Notes under the pieces: model-generated
What the model saw: only the letters and a program-made list of their open reading frames with translations
Database searches by the model: none
Told to the model about the DNA's origin: nothing
Program-made: the position numbers and the translations under genes
Part shown: in pieces, positions 18,205 to 26,533 of the stretch
Position numbering within the stretch: position 1 is the first letter of the stretch
Layout: each line of letters begins with the position of its first letter
Source: Comamonadaceae bacterium CG12_big_fil_rev_8_21_14_0_65_59_15
GTDB lineage: Bacteria; Pseudomonadota; Gammaproteobacteria; Burkholderiales; Burkholderiaceae_C
NCBI GenBank assembly: GCA_002786915.1
Contig: PCUV01000094.1
Span: 30,264 to 94,263, forward strand
Length of the DNA: 64,000 nt
Direction of reading: 5' to 3'

Positions 18205-20097
18205 TCAACGCTGGATAGGTAGCTCTAAACTCACGCAGGTGCCCGCGCTGCTGGAATCCCAGCTCATCTTGGCACCGATCGATGTCGCCCTGCTGAGCTG
18301 GTTTTTTAACCCTTTTCCGCCTTTGCTGAGGCACTGTGCAACATCAAAACCCTGGCCGTTGTCAATCAGAGTGACGACAATCCAATGCGTGTCATGGCTG
18401 GTAACCACCCGAATTTCGCTCGCATGGGTGTGCTTGACAACGTTGGTAAAGGCTTCTTGAAGTATGCGCAGGATGTGCAAGGCATTGCGTGGATCGAGCC
18501 AGTTCAGCGCGGGCAAATTTTGAACTTGCCAGCGCAATGCAATGCCTGCACTTTCCAGCCTGGGCTCAAGACGATAGCGCAAGGTAGCCAATACCAACAG
18601 CAGATCGGCCTGCACCGGTTCCATGGCATCGATGGTGAGTTTCAAGTCATCGATACAGTCTTTCAGCAAGTCGGCCGTGGTAGCGGTGTCAAGATGACCT
18701 TTTTCGACCGCCAACAGTGTGGTTCTCAGGGTTGAACCCAGGCCATCGTGCATATCTTGCATGATGCGCTGACGCTCGTCTGCCAGGGTTTGCCGGTGCG
18801 CGATATCACGCTGCTCACGATGAATGTGTTCCAGTTGGTTTTCACGCTCTTGCAAGCGCTGTTCCAGACTGGCGTTGACTTGTATGACCTCGTTGATGGC
18901 CACGACATAGCGTCGGAACATGATGTGTAAAAAAAGCAAAAACGCGACAGCATTGGTGTAGGGGCCAATGTAGATGCCTTCAATGCCAATGTAGTTGTTT
19001 TGCAGCAGCCAGTCGTACAGCCAAAAAATCATACCCATCAAGCACCAGGCACTTAGCAGCTTCCCGTCTTGGGTATGGGCTCGCTGTGACTGAAAAAAAC
19101 CTGCCACGCCAACAGTCACCCCCATGAACAACAAAACAATGTAAGCCAGTGGCGACAGCACATACACATTGGGCCACAGCGTGAGACCCGGCAAGGTGAT
19201 CAGCGCCACGCCGATTTTTAGCAGCACAACGCTGCGATCAAGCCAAATCAGTGAGTGTTGATGCAAGTGATTAAGGAAAAAATGCACCCCGGCAATCAAC
19301 CAGAACAAGGAGTTGACGGTGATCCAACTGAACCACTCGTCAGAGATGAGCAGTCGGTTTCCACCTACGTGATAATGCAGCGTACGCAAAAAAGAAGCCA
19401 ATGAAACCAGAAAAAACCATAAAAAAAGTTTTTCTTTGCGTTGACGCAGCCACAACAGCAGAGAAAACAAGCCGGCCGTTAAAAATGCTGCACTGCTCAT
19501 GTAAGGAAACTCTGCTTGCAGCAAATAGCGAAATTGGTAGCGCCAAGCCAGGCTATCGTTTTCGCCCAGCCAAACCGTTGAAATGCCACCACCAGTGACG
19601 CGTGGGTGCTGGATTCGGATCAAAATTTCGGTGGGTGTGGTCGAGTCTGCCGTGTCATCCAGCGCAATCCACAAAGGAATGTTCCAGCCGTTCCAAAAAG
19701 TGTTGGCGTGCGACTGAAAAAGTAACCGCTTGCCGCCATACACGGCAATCTGCCCGTCAGTTTTCCAGCGTGGGATGTAGATGTAGCGCGGTGTCGGCGA
19801 GGGCTCCAGCACCGGCAGGGGCAATCGATACCAGGTGATGAGGGTGGCTGGATCAAATACAGGTGGAGACTCTTGTGCGGGAATGAGTGGGCGCAGCAAG
19901 ACGTGTGGCAACAACACCGTTTGCCAATTCAGAGGCAAGTTTTCCAGCTCGGCTTCATACGGTGGCGCACTGTAGCCTTGGGTCTCGATACTCAAAATCT
20001 GGGCCGTTTCCAGATGCAAGGCAGGTTCGGCGTGCGCCAACCCAGACCCGAGCAAACAAACCAGTGTCAGCAGCCACAACAGAGGGCGTTCAATCAT
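18205..20097 (-). CDS. 7TM (7TMR-DISM type) NarX-like sensor histidine kinase
   Basis: 630 residues. A signal peptide (cleavage after LAHA) precedes an extracytoplasmic beta-rich domain (about 25-185) and seven hydrophobic segments between about 190 and 400, the plan of 7TMR-DISM receptors. The kinase part has a coiled coil, the HisKA_3 box QDMHDGLGSTL and an ATPase domain with EAFTNVVKH, DNGQGF and GKGLKNQ. It forms a two-component pair with the LuxR-type regulator upstream, whose stop overlaps its start by 8 bases. The system lies between the chemosensory operon and the adhesin gene. Confidence 0.9.
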   Translation of the reverse strand: MIERPLLWLLTLVCLLGSGLAHAEPALHLETAQILSIETQGYSAPPYEAELENLPLNWQTVLLPHVLLRPLIPAQESPPVFDPATLITWYRLPLPVLEPSPTPRYIYIPRWKTDGQIAVYGGKRLLFQSHANTFWNGWNIPLWIALDDTADSTTPTEILIRIQHPRVTGGGISTVWLGENDSLAWRYQFRYLLQAEFPYMSSAAFLTAGLFSLLLWLRQRKEKLFLWFFLVSLASFLRTLHYHVGGNRLLISDEWFSWITVNSLFWLIAGVHFFLNHLHQHSLIWLDRSVVLLKIGVALITLPGLTLWPNVYVLSPLAYIVLLFMGVTVGVAGFFQSQRAHTQDGKLLSAWCLMGMIFWLYDWLLQNNYIGIEGIYIGPYTNAVAFLLFLHIMFRRYVVAINEVIQVNASLEQRLQERENQLEHIHREQRDIAHRQTLADERQRIMQDMHDGLGSTLRTTLLAVEKGHLDTATTADLLKDCIDDLKLTIDAMEPVQADLLLVLATLRYRLEPRLESAGIALRWQVQNLPALNWLDPRNALHILRILQEAFTNVVKHTHASEIRVVTSHDTHWIVVTLIDNGQGFDVAQCLSKGGKGLKNQLSRATSIGAKMSWDSSSAGTCVSLELPIQR

Positions 20098-20788
20098 CCA
20101 GCAGACCCAGACTGCGCGCTTCGTAAATAGCCTCGGTTTTGGAGTTCACCTCCAGTTTGCTGTAAACGCGCCGCACAAACGTCAATACCGTATGGCGCGA
20201 AACCCCCATCAGTTGCGCGATTTCATCGGATGTAAAACCTTTGGTGATGAATTCCAGTACCTGCTGTTCCCGCACTGACAATGCTGCGCGTGGTTTCTCC
20301 GGATCGAGCGGAGCTGGGCGACCATGGGTTGATGCAGGTCGGCTGGATGAAACAAAGCGCGTCAGTATCTGGCGTGCAATCAGCGGGCTGATTGGGCTGC
20401 CACCTGCGTGCAGGTTGCGAATCTCGCCCAGCATGCGCTTGGACGTACTGTCTTTGAGCAGATACCCCGCCGCGCCCGCTTCAAGCGATTGCATCACATG
20501 CAACTCGTCGCCAAAGGTCGTACTGACCATGATGCCGCAGCTTGGCCAGCAGGCATGTGCGGCGCGAATGACATCTATGCCTGAGCCATCGGGCAGACCC
20601 AAATCGATCAGCAAAACATCAACCGGCTCACCCTTGAGCAAGCACAAGCCTTGTAACCGTGTGCTTGCCACCCACTCAAGCGTCATGTCGGGCGCGTTTT
20701 TAACAGTGTCCTGAAAAACCTGTTGGAAAACAACATCGTCTTCTACCAGAGCGAGACGAATGTGTGGCGGTGTTGTGCTGCTTTGCAT
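20090..20788 (-). CDS. NarL/FixJ-family response regulator
   Basis: 232 residues. The receiver domain has the VEDD acidic pocket and phosphoacceptor Asp in LLIDLGLPDGSG. The C-terminal LuxR-type helix-turn-helix includes ALSVREQQVLEFITKGFTSDEIAQLM and HTVLTFVRRVYSKL. It should bind DNA after phosphorylation by the kinase encoded directly downstream. Its gene is divergent from the large adhesin gene across about 150 bases, so the adhesin promoter is an obvious candidate target. ATG 20788 is chosen; a GTG at 20806 is also in frame. Confidence 0.9.
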   Translation of the reverse strand: MQSSTTPPHIRLALVEDDVVFQQVFQDTVKNAPDMTLEWVASTRLQGLCLLKGEPVDVLLIDLGLPDGSGIDVIRAAHACWPSCGIMVSTTFGDELHVMQSLEAGAAGYLLKDSTSKRMLGEIRNLHAGGSPISPLIARQILTRFVSSSRPASTHGRPAPLDPEKPRAALSVREQQVLEFITKGFTSDEIAQLMGVSRHTVLTFVRRVYSKLEVNSKTEAIYEARSLGLLDD

Positions 20789-20946
20789 GGTCAGCAATGT
20801 TGCCACAAGTTGAAAAAGTGGTACGCGCTGTCGCTAGTTTTGGGGACAGACAGATGCGCAGGCTTTTCCTACATTCAGGCCAAGTCGCGCCAGGGACCTT
20901 GATTTTGATATTCCAGCGCGCAGTACCTTCACTTTAAGGAGTTTTC

Positions 20947-23900
20947 ATGTCCACCCCCAAAGAAAAATCGCAAGCCAACCGCGCTGCCACCATCACCGGC
21001 GATGCCGCAGGCTCGGTGCTTGAGGATGGTGTGAGCAGCACCAGCGGTTTACTCGTCGTCAATGATTTGGACAAGGGTGAAAACCAAGTCAAGGCCATGA
21101 AAGAAAAATCCGGCGACTACGGCAAATTCAGCATCAGTACCGACGGCAACTGGACGTATGCGCTGAACAACCACTCGAAAGACGTGCAAGCGCTGGCCGA
21201 AGGTGAAACAGTGACCGAAAAATTTGTTGTGTTCAGCAAAGACGGTTCGGCTTCGAAAACCGTTGAGGTGACGATCACGGGCACCAACGATGTGGCCAGC
21301 ATCCGAGGCGATACCCGCGCCACCCTGACTGAAGACTCGCACCATACGACAGCACGAGGTGAGCTGGAGGTGAAAGACCAGGATCATGGCCAGAGCGCGG
21401 TACAGGCCATCGCCAGTCAAGCCGGAACCTATGGTTGTTTCAGCATCGATGCCAAAGGCCATTGGAGCTACGTCATGGACAACAGCCTGGCGGCCACGCA
21501 AGCGCTGGCACAAGGCGAAAAGGGCACCGACAGTTTTGTCGTCTGGAGCCAAGACGGCAGCGCCAGCCAAACTGTCACGGTGACTCTCAAGGGTGTCAAT
21601 GATGAAGCCACCATCACCGGCCAGGATAGCGGCTCTGTCAGCGAAGATGCAGCACCCAATACAGCCACCGGCCAACTGATCGTGAACGATGTTGACCATG
21701 GCGAAAACACCGTTGTACCCATCACCGCCCAAGCGGGTGCCTATGGCAGCTTCAGCATCGTGGCTGATGGCAGCTGGACTTACACGCTGGACAACAGCCT
21801 GCTGGCGGTGCAGTCATTACCTGCTGGTGTCACGCTAACCGAAACTTTTGTGGTCTATAGCAGTGACAGCCAGTTATTCCTTAGTGATGATGAGCACGAC
21901 GATGATGAGCACGACGATGATGAGCATGACAGCGACCATGACCCTGACGGTGGCGATCATGACGAAGCCGGGCATGATGACGATCACCACGCGCCCAGCT
22001 ACAAAGGCGCATCCAAAGTTGTGACGGTCACCATTGTGGGCACCAACGATGCCGCTGTGATTACCGGTAGCAGCACCGGCGCTGTGACCGAAGACCTGAG
22101 CCTGGCTGTAGCGGGTCAACTCAATGTGTCAGACATTGACACGGGCGAAGCAAGTTTCCAGGCTCAAAGCAACACCGTTGGAACCTACGGCAGCCTGACT
22201 ATTGGCACCGATGGTGTCTGGAGCTACGCACTCAACAATGGCGCAGACAACGTGCAGGCGCTCGCTGCAGGTGAAACGGCAACCGACACCTTTGTTGTCA
22301 AGAGCTATGACGGCACTGAACAGCAAATGACCCTGACCCTGACCGGCACCAATGACCTGGCCATCATCAGTGGCACCAGCAGCGGTGCGGTGACGGAAGA
22401 CACGGCGCTGGCAGCCGGTGCAGCGCTGGCCGTGGCCGACGTCGATCATGGTGAAGCGGTATTGCAGGCGCAAGCGGCGGTGGCTGCCACCTATGGCAGC
22501 TTTGCAATCGGCACGGACGGCAACTGGAGCTATGCACTGAACAACAGCGCCGCCAATGTGCAAGCGCTGGCCGCAGGCGAACAAGTCACCGACAGCTTTA
22601 CCGCGACAAGCTTTGACGGCACTGCCAGCCAATTGGTCACGGTGACCATTACCGGAACCAATGACGGTCCGGTAGTCAGCAACAACGCAGCAGCAGCGAC
22701 AGGAGCGGTTTGCGAAGACGACACGCTGTCGGTCACAGGTCAGCTCAGCGCCAGTGATGTGGACCATGGTGCCACACAAGTCTGGAGCGTGCAAGGTAGC
22801 GCCGATGGCGCATACGGCGCTATCGGAATTGATGCAGCCTCGGGTCAGTGGAGGTACAACCTGAACAATGGTGCAGCCAATGTGCAGGCGCTGGCCGCAG
22901 GGCAAAGCCAAACCGAAACATTTACCGTGCGCGTGACCGATGATCAGGGTGCCACGGCTGACCAACAAGTTAGCGTCACTGTTGTGGGCAGCAACGATGT
23001 GGCGAGCATCAGCGGAGTGGTCACGGCCCAAGTTGCCGAGGATTCGACCGCCAGCGTCGGTGGCACGTTAACGGTGGCTGACCAGGATCAAGGTGAAGCC
23101 CAGGCCCAGGCGGTTGACGCGCAACTTGGCAACTATGGCAGTTTCAGTATGGATGCCAACGGTAACTGGCACTATGACTGGCCTTTAAACAGTCTGGATG
23201 GCAAAGGTGGCCCTTCAGGCAAAGGTGGTGATGCGCCCGGTGCCGAGCTGGCCTACCAAGCACGCAATGCGCTGGCTGATGGCGAAACAGGCACCGATAC
23301 CTTTACCGTGACCAGCCTGGATGGCACCGCCACCCAGGATGTGGTGGTGACCGTGGTGGGCGCCAACGATGCCGCCAGCATGTATGGTCAAACCAATGGC
23401 GAGGTCACAGAAGATGTGATGCTGGGAACAGCCGGCACACTGTCTGTGCAAGATGTTGACCACGACCAAGCCCATACGCAGGCCGCTGTCGCCAGTGGCA
23501 ACTTTGGCGATTTCAATGTCGATGCCGATGGCAACTGGACGTATAACCTGGCGCAAGCCCCTGTGGCCGATGGCAAAGGTGGCCCGAGTGTGGCCTACAG
23601 TAACCTGCAAGCGCTGGCGGCTGGTCAAGCTGCCACTGAAACATTCGTTGTGACGTCGCTGGATGGCACGGCCACGCAGGAGGTCTCCATCGCCGTGGTG
23701 GGTAGCAACGACGGCCCCACTGGATCTGCCACGGCCGCACTGGCGGCGGGTACCGAAGACAGCGCCTACACCGTCAGCGCCGCTGACTTGCTGGCGGGCT
23801 TTAGCGATGTGGATAACGGCGCTGTTCTGAGCGTGACCAGTCTCGCGGCTTCCCATGGCAACGTGATCGACAACGGAAACGGTACTTTCACCATTACACC

Positions 23901-25944
23901 AACCGCCAACTTCAATGGCTCTGTCGCCTTGAGTTACATCGTGGTTGATGGCCAGGGCGGCAGCGTGGCTGCAAGCCAAAGCTATACCGTGGCGGCAGTG
24001 AATGACGCACCGCTACTGCAAGGCACGCTGACCGAACAGCTTTACGCGTCAAGCTTGTCTGTCTGGACCCCTTTCCTGGTGAACAACGGGGTCTGGATAG
24101 CACCCAACGGCGCCAGCTCGGGCGACACGGCACCGCACACGTTTGTGCGCCAGTTCACCGCTGCCCAGGACGGCAATTACGTGTTCCAGTTCGCCGTGGA
24201 CAATGAAGGTTCTGTTTTGGTCGATGGCGTTGCGATTGCTGGCCTGTACAACAACGACTGGTCGCACTCCACGGTACAAACTGTGGCGCTGACAGCGGGC
24301 ATCCATACCGTGACCATGAATGCGCTGAACTGGGGTGGGCCGGCCGCCTTTGCCATGAACATCACAGATCCCAACAGCCATGAAATCTGGAACACACGCA
24401 CGCATCTGGACCCAGAGCCACTGATCCTGAGTTACACCGAAAACCAGGCCGCCATCGTCGTCAGCTCTGGCCTGACTTTGAGCGACATTGACAGCCCTAC
24501 CATGACGCAAGCCACGGTCGCCGTTGGTACGGGTTTTGCAGCAGGTGATGTGCTTGGCTTTGCCGATCAAAACGGCATCACCGGTGCCTATGATGCAAGC
24601 ACCGGCGTGCTCAGCCTGAGCGGATCGGCCACGCAGGCGCAGTACCAGGCGGCCTTACGTTCTGTCACCTACAGCAACAGCAGCGACAGCCCAGGCACTA
24701 CAGATCGCACCATCAACTTCTTGGTGGATGACGGCGCTGGCGAGTTCAATCTGAGCAATACCGTGCAAAGCAAGATCATTGTCATGGCGGTCAATGACGC
24801 TGCAACGATCAGTGGCACCAGCACCGGGACAGTGCAAGAAGACACCACCTTGACGACCAGCGGTACTTTGACGGTCAGTGATGTGGATGCAGGGCAAGCC
24901 GTTTTTGTAGCGCAGTCGGCCGCTGCTGGAACTTACGGCTTATTCAGCATGGATGCCGCCGGACAGTGGACTTATGCACTCAACAATACTGCGGCCAATG
25001 TGCAAGCACTTGACACCGGTGCAACGGCAAGTGATCACTTCACAGTTTGGAGCAATGATGGCACCGCCAGCCAGGTGGTGACGGTGGCCATCAATGGCTT
25101 GGATGACAACCAGGCACCAGTGGCGGTGGATGACACCATCAGTGGCGGTGTGCTGACCTTTGAATCGGGCACTTTCGCGCAAACTGGCAGCACCTTGACC
25201 ACGGGCGATTTCAGCTTTGCTGGCAACTCCATGTACACCACTTCTTATTACGGCGCAGACAATTCAAACAGTCTGTATTCGTATGGCTGGGACAACAACA
25301 ACTACTATTACTATGGTTATGGTTATGGTTATGGTTATGGTGGTACAGCTTCAACAGCGCCCATCACCATGACCAAAACTGGCGGTGGCACTTTTACGCT
25401 GGAGAGCGCCAACGTCACCACTTACAACTATGGTGCGGCGCAAACTGCCACCGAAACTGTGACCGGGTACTTGAATGGTGTGCAGGTGGCCAGCCAGTCG
25501 TTTGCCGTGCCGGATGTTTCTAGTGGTGCCAGCCATAACAACACCTTGTCGCTGACCGATCCTGGTTTTTCTACAGTAGATCAGGTTGTGTTCAACCTGA
25601 GTGGTGCTACTAATTACTACATCTATCAGTGGCTGGACAACATCACCACCCCCAACACCGTGGCGCAGGCGCGTGATGTCAATGTACTAGCCAACGACAG
25701 CGATGTCGATGCTGGTGCAATATTGTCTGTGGCCAACTTCTCTGGTTTAAGCGCGCATGGTGCAGCCATCAGTCTGAACGCCAATGGCACTCTGCATTAC
25801 GACCCAACCGCGTCGGCCGAACTGCAAGCCGTTAGCCTTGGCACCAATGTTTACGACAGCTTCACCTACCAGTCGCAAGACGAGTATGGCGTGCTGAGCA
25901 ATATCGCCACGGTGAACGTCACCGTGGTGGGTGTTCACGCCTGA
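20947..25944 (+). CDS. Very large VCBS-repeat surface adhesin
   Basis: 1665 residues with no N-terminal signal peptide, as for type I secretion substrates. Nine VCBS repeats of about 100 residues each (eight in 14-920, one at about 1281-1384) share the frame ITG...EDxxL...DxDHGE...YGSFxIxxDGxWxYxLNN...TGTNDxA. Two cadherin-like domains (about 920-1018 and 1158-1280) flank a PA14-like segment (about 1020-1155). Repeat 3 carries an Asp/His-rich insert at 314-348, and a Tyr/Gly tract lies near 1452-1465. The C-terminus ends in an Ig-like strand with no RTX nonapeptides. AAGGAG at 20936-20941 supports the start. The secretion genes at 26534-32781 probably export it. Confidence 0.88.
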   Translation: MSTPKEKSQANRAATITGDAAGSVLEDGVSSTSGLLVVNDLDKGENQVKAMKEKSGDYGKFSISTDGNWTYALNNHSKDVQALAEGETVTEKFVVFSKDGSASKTVEVTITGTNDVASIRGDTRATLTEDSHHTTARGELEVKDQDHGQSAVQAIASQAGTYGCFSIDAKGHWSYVMDNSLAATQALAQGEKGTDSFVVWSQDGSASQTVTVTLKGVNDEATITGQDSGSVSEDAAPNTATGQLIVNDVDHGENTVVPITAQAGAYGSFSIVADGSWTYTLDNSLLAVQSLPAGVTLTETFVVYSSDSQLFLSDDEHDDDEHDDDEHDSDHDPDGGDHDEAGHDDDHHAPSYKGASKVVTVTIVGTNDAAVITGSSTGAVTEDLSLAVAGQLNVSDIDTGEASFQAQSNTVGTYGSLTIGTDGVWSYALNNGADNVQALAAGETATDTFVVKSYDGTEQQMTLTLTGTNDLAIISGTSSGAVTEDTALAAGAALAVADVDHGEAVLQAQAAVAATYGSFAIGTDGNWSYALNNSAANVQALAAGEQVTDSFTATSFDGTASQLVTVTITGTNDGPVVSNNAAAATGAVCEDDTLSVTGQLSASDVDHGATQVWSVQGSADGAYGAIGIDAASGQWRYNLNNGAANVQALAAGQSQTETFTVRVTDDQGATADQQVSVTVVGSNDVASISGVVTAQVAEDSTASVGGTLTVADQDQGEAQAQAVDAQLGNYGSFSMDANGNWHYDWPLNSLDGKGGPSGKGGDAPGAELAYQARNALADGETGTDTFTVTSLDGTATQDVVVTVVGANDAASMYGQTNGEVTEDVMLGTAGTLSVQDVDHDQAHTQAAVASGNFGDFNVDADGNWTYNLAQAPVADGKGGPSVAYSNLQALAAGQAATETFVVTSLDGTATQEVSIAVVGSNDGPTGSATAALAAGTEDSAYTVSAADLLAGFSDVDNGAVLSVTSLAASHGNVIDNGNGTFTITPTANFNGSVALSYIVVDGQGGSVAASQSYTVAAVNDAPLLQGTLTEQLYASSLSVWTPFLVNNGVWIAPNGASSGDTAPHTFVRQFTAAQDGNYVFQFAVDNEGSVLVDGVAIAGLYNNDWSHSTVQTVALTAGIHTVTMNALNWGGPAAFAMNITDPNSHEIWNTRTHLDPEPLILSYTENQAAIVVSSGLTLSDIDSPTMTQATVAVGTGFAAGDVLGFADQNGITGAYDASTGVLSLSGSATQAQYQAALRSVTYSNSSDSPGTTDRTINFLVDDGAGEFNLSNTVQSKIIVMAVNDAATISGTSTGTVQEDTTLTTSGTLTVSDVDAGQAVFVAQSAAAGTYGLFSMDAAGQWTYALNNTAANVQALDTGATASDHFTVWSNDGTASQVVTVAINGLDDNQAPVAVDDTISGGVLTFESGTFAQTGSTLTTGDFSFAGNSMYTTSYYGADNSNSLYSYGWDNNNYYYYGYGYGYGYGGTASTAPITMTKTGGGTFTLESANVTTYNYGAAQTATETVTGYLNGVQVASQSFAVPDVSSGASHNNTLSLTDPGFSTVDQVVFNLSGATNYYIYQWLDNITTPNTVAQARDVNVLANDSDVDAGAILSVANFSGLSAHGAAISLNANGTLHYDPTASAELQAVSLGTNVYDSFTYQSQDEYGVLSNIATVNVTVVGVHA
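21886..21990 (+). repeat. Asp/His-rich tandem repeat inside the adhesin gene
   Basis: The unit gatgatgagcac (Asp-Asp-Glu-His) occurs in near-identical tandem with cgac linkers, then decays into DSDHDPDGGDHDEAGHDDDHH. It is in frame and interrupts VCBS repeat 3. The protein segment is extremely acidic with many His, a plausible divalent-metal-binding loop. Tandem units of this kind can change copy number by slippage. Confidence 0.8.
25309..25344 (+). repeat. Hexanucleotide (ggttat) repeat encoding a Tyr-Gly tract
   Basis: Four perfect ggttat units at 25315-25338, preceded by Tyr codons and followed by ggtggt, encode YYYGYGYGYGYGG. The repeat unit is six bases, so gain or loss of units keeps the frame and changes tract length. 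Confidence 0.85.
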
Positions 25945-25959
25945 TCATTGCCCTGCGTC

Positions 25960-25987
25960 AACAGGTTCGCTTGGCTGCGAATCTGTT
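25960..25987 (+). terminator. Hairpin after the adhesin gene
   Basis: An 11-bp stem aacaggttcgc / gcgaatctgtt with one G-T wobble and a 6-base loop starts 16 bases after the adhesin stop. No T-run follows, so it may be a weak terminator or a 3'-end stabilising hairpin. It also sits between the convergent adhesin and SET-domain genes. Confidence 0.5.
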
Positions 25988-26015
25988 GTTAATCGAGTCG
26001 CTGAAGTTGTGGGGT

Positions 26016-26444
26016 TTACTTTTCAACCAGCGGCGTGATCTGCATGCGCTCAAACCACGCATCATCGTGCCACACCGCCCCGCCCCCGTGGGCGTTGTAG
26101 TTGATGGTCAGTTCTTCGTTTGCGGCAATATGGCGGGCCGCCACATAGATCATGGTTTGGCTGGGTTCATCAGCGCGGTAACACAGGTTGGCCGGATTGC
26201 AGTGGTTGTACAAGCTGCCGTAACCCAGCACAATTGCCTGCGGACCCGGTTTGCCGACAAGATAGCCCCAGTTGAACAAAATGCGGTGAATGGCGGGGGG
26301 CAGTGGCAAGGGTGCCAGCATAAAGGCAACGACCGGGGAAACCTCCACCACCTCGTCTTTGACAAAAGCGCGCGCAGCAAAAACGCCGCGTCCCTTGACG
26401 GTTCCGGTATCCTTGATGTAAACAATTGGTGGGGTGAGTGACAT
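26016..26444 (-). CDS. SET-domain protein (putative protein lysine methyltransferase)
   Basis: 142 residues, a minimal SET domain. The visible motifs are GRGVFAARAF near the N-terminus (SAM contact), YGSLYNHCNPANL (the NHxxxPN motif) and AANEELTINYN (the GEELTxDY motif). SET enzymes methylate lysines using SAM. Bacterial members have few known substrates. The gene lies on the opposite strand between the adhesin and its presumed exporter. ATG 26444 is preferred because the longer frame starts only at a TTG (26465). Its substrate is unknown; a link to the adhesin is conjecture from position only. Confidence 0.82.
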   Translation of the reverse strand: MSLTPPIVYIKDTGTVKGRGVFAARAFVKDEVVEVSPVVAFMLAPLPLPPAIHRILFNWGYLVGKPGPQAIVLGYGSLYNHCNPANLCYRADEPSQTMIYVAARHIAANEELTINYNAHGGGAVWHDDAWFERMQITPLVEK

Positions 26445-26533
26445 GATCTGATTTTGCGCCGTCAATAAATAATTGCGTTTCCCTAAATTTTATTGCCCTG
26501 GTAAGCAAGGTCTCGCGCCTAAACTCTTCCACC

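Noticed and set aside
21886-21990. CRISPR-like array
   Set aside because: The repeats are short, in frame and have no spacers.
20947-25944. LapA-like adhesin with a LapG cleavage site
   Set aside because: AAAG-like strings occur only deep in repeats, no N-terminal retention module is seen, and no LapD/LapG genes lie in the window.
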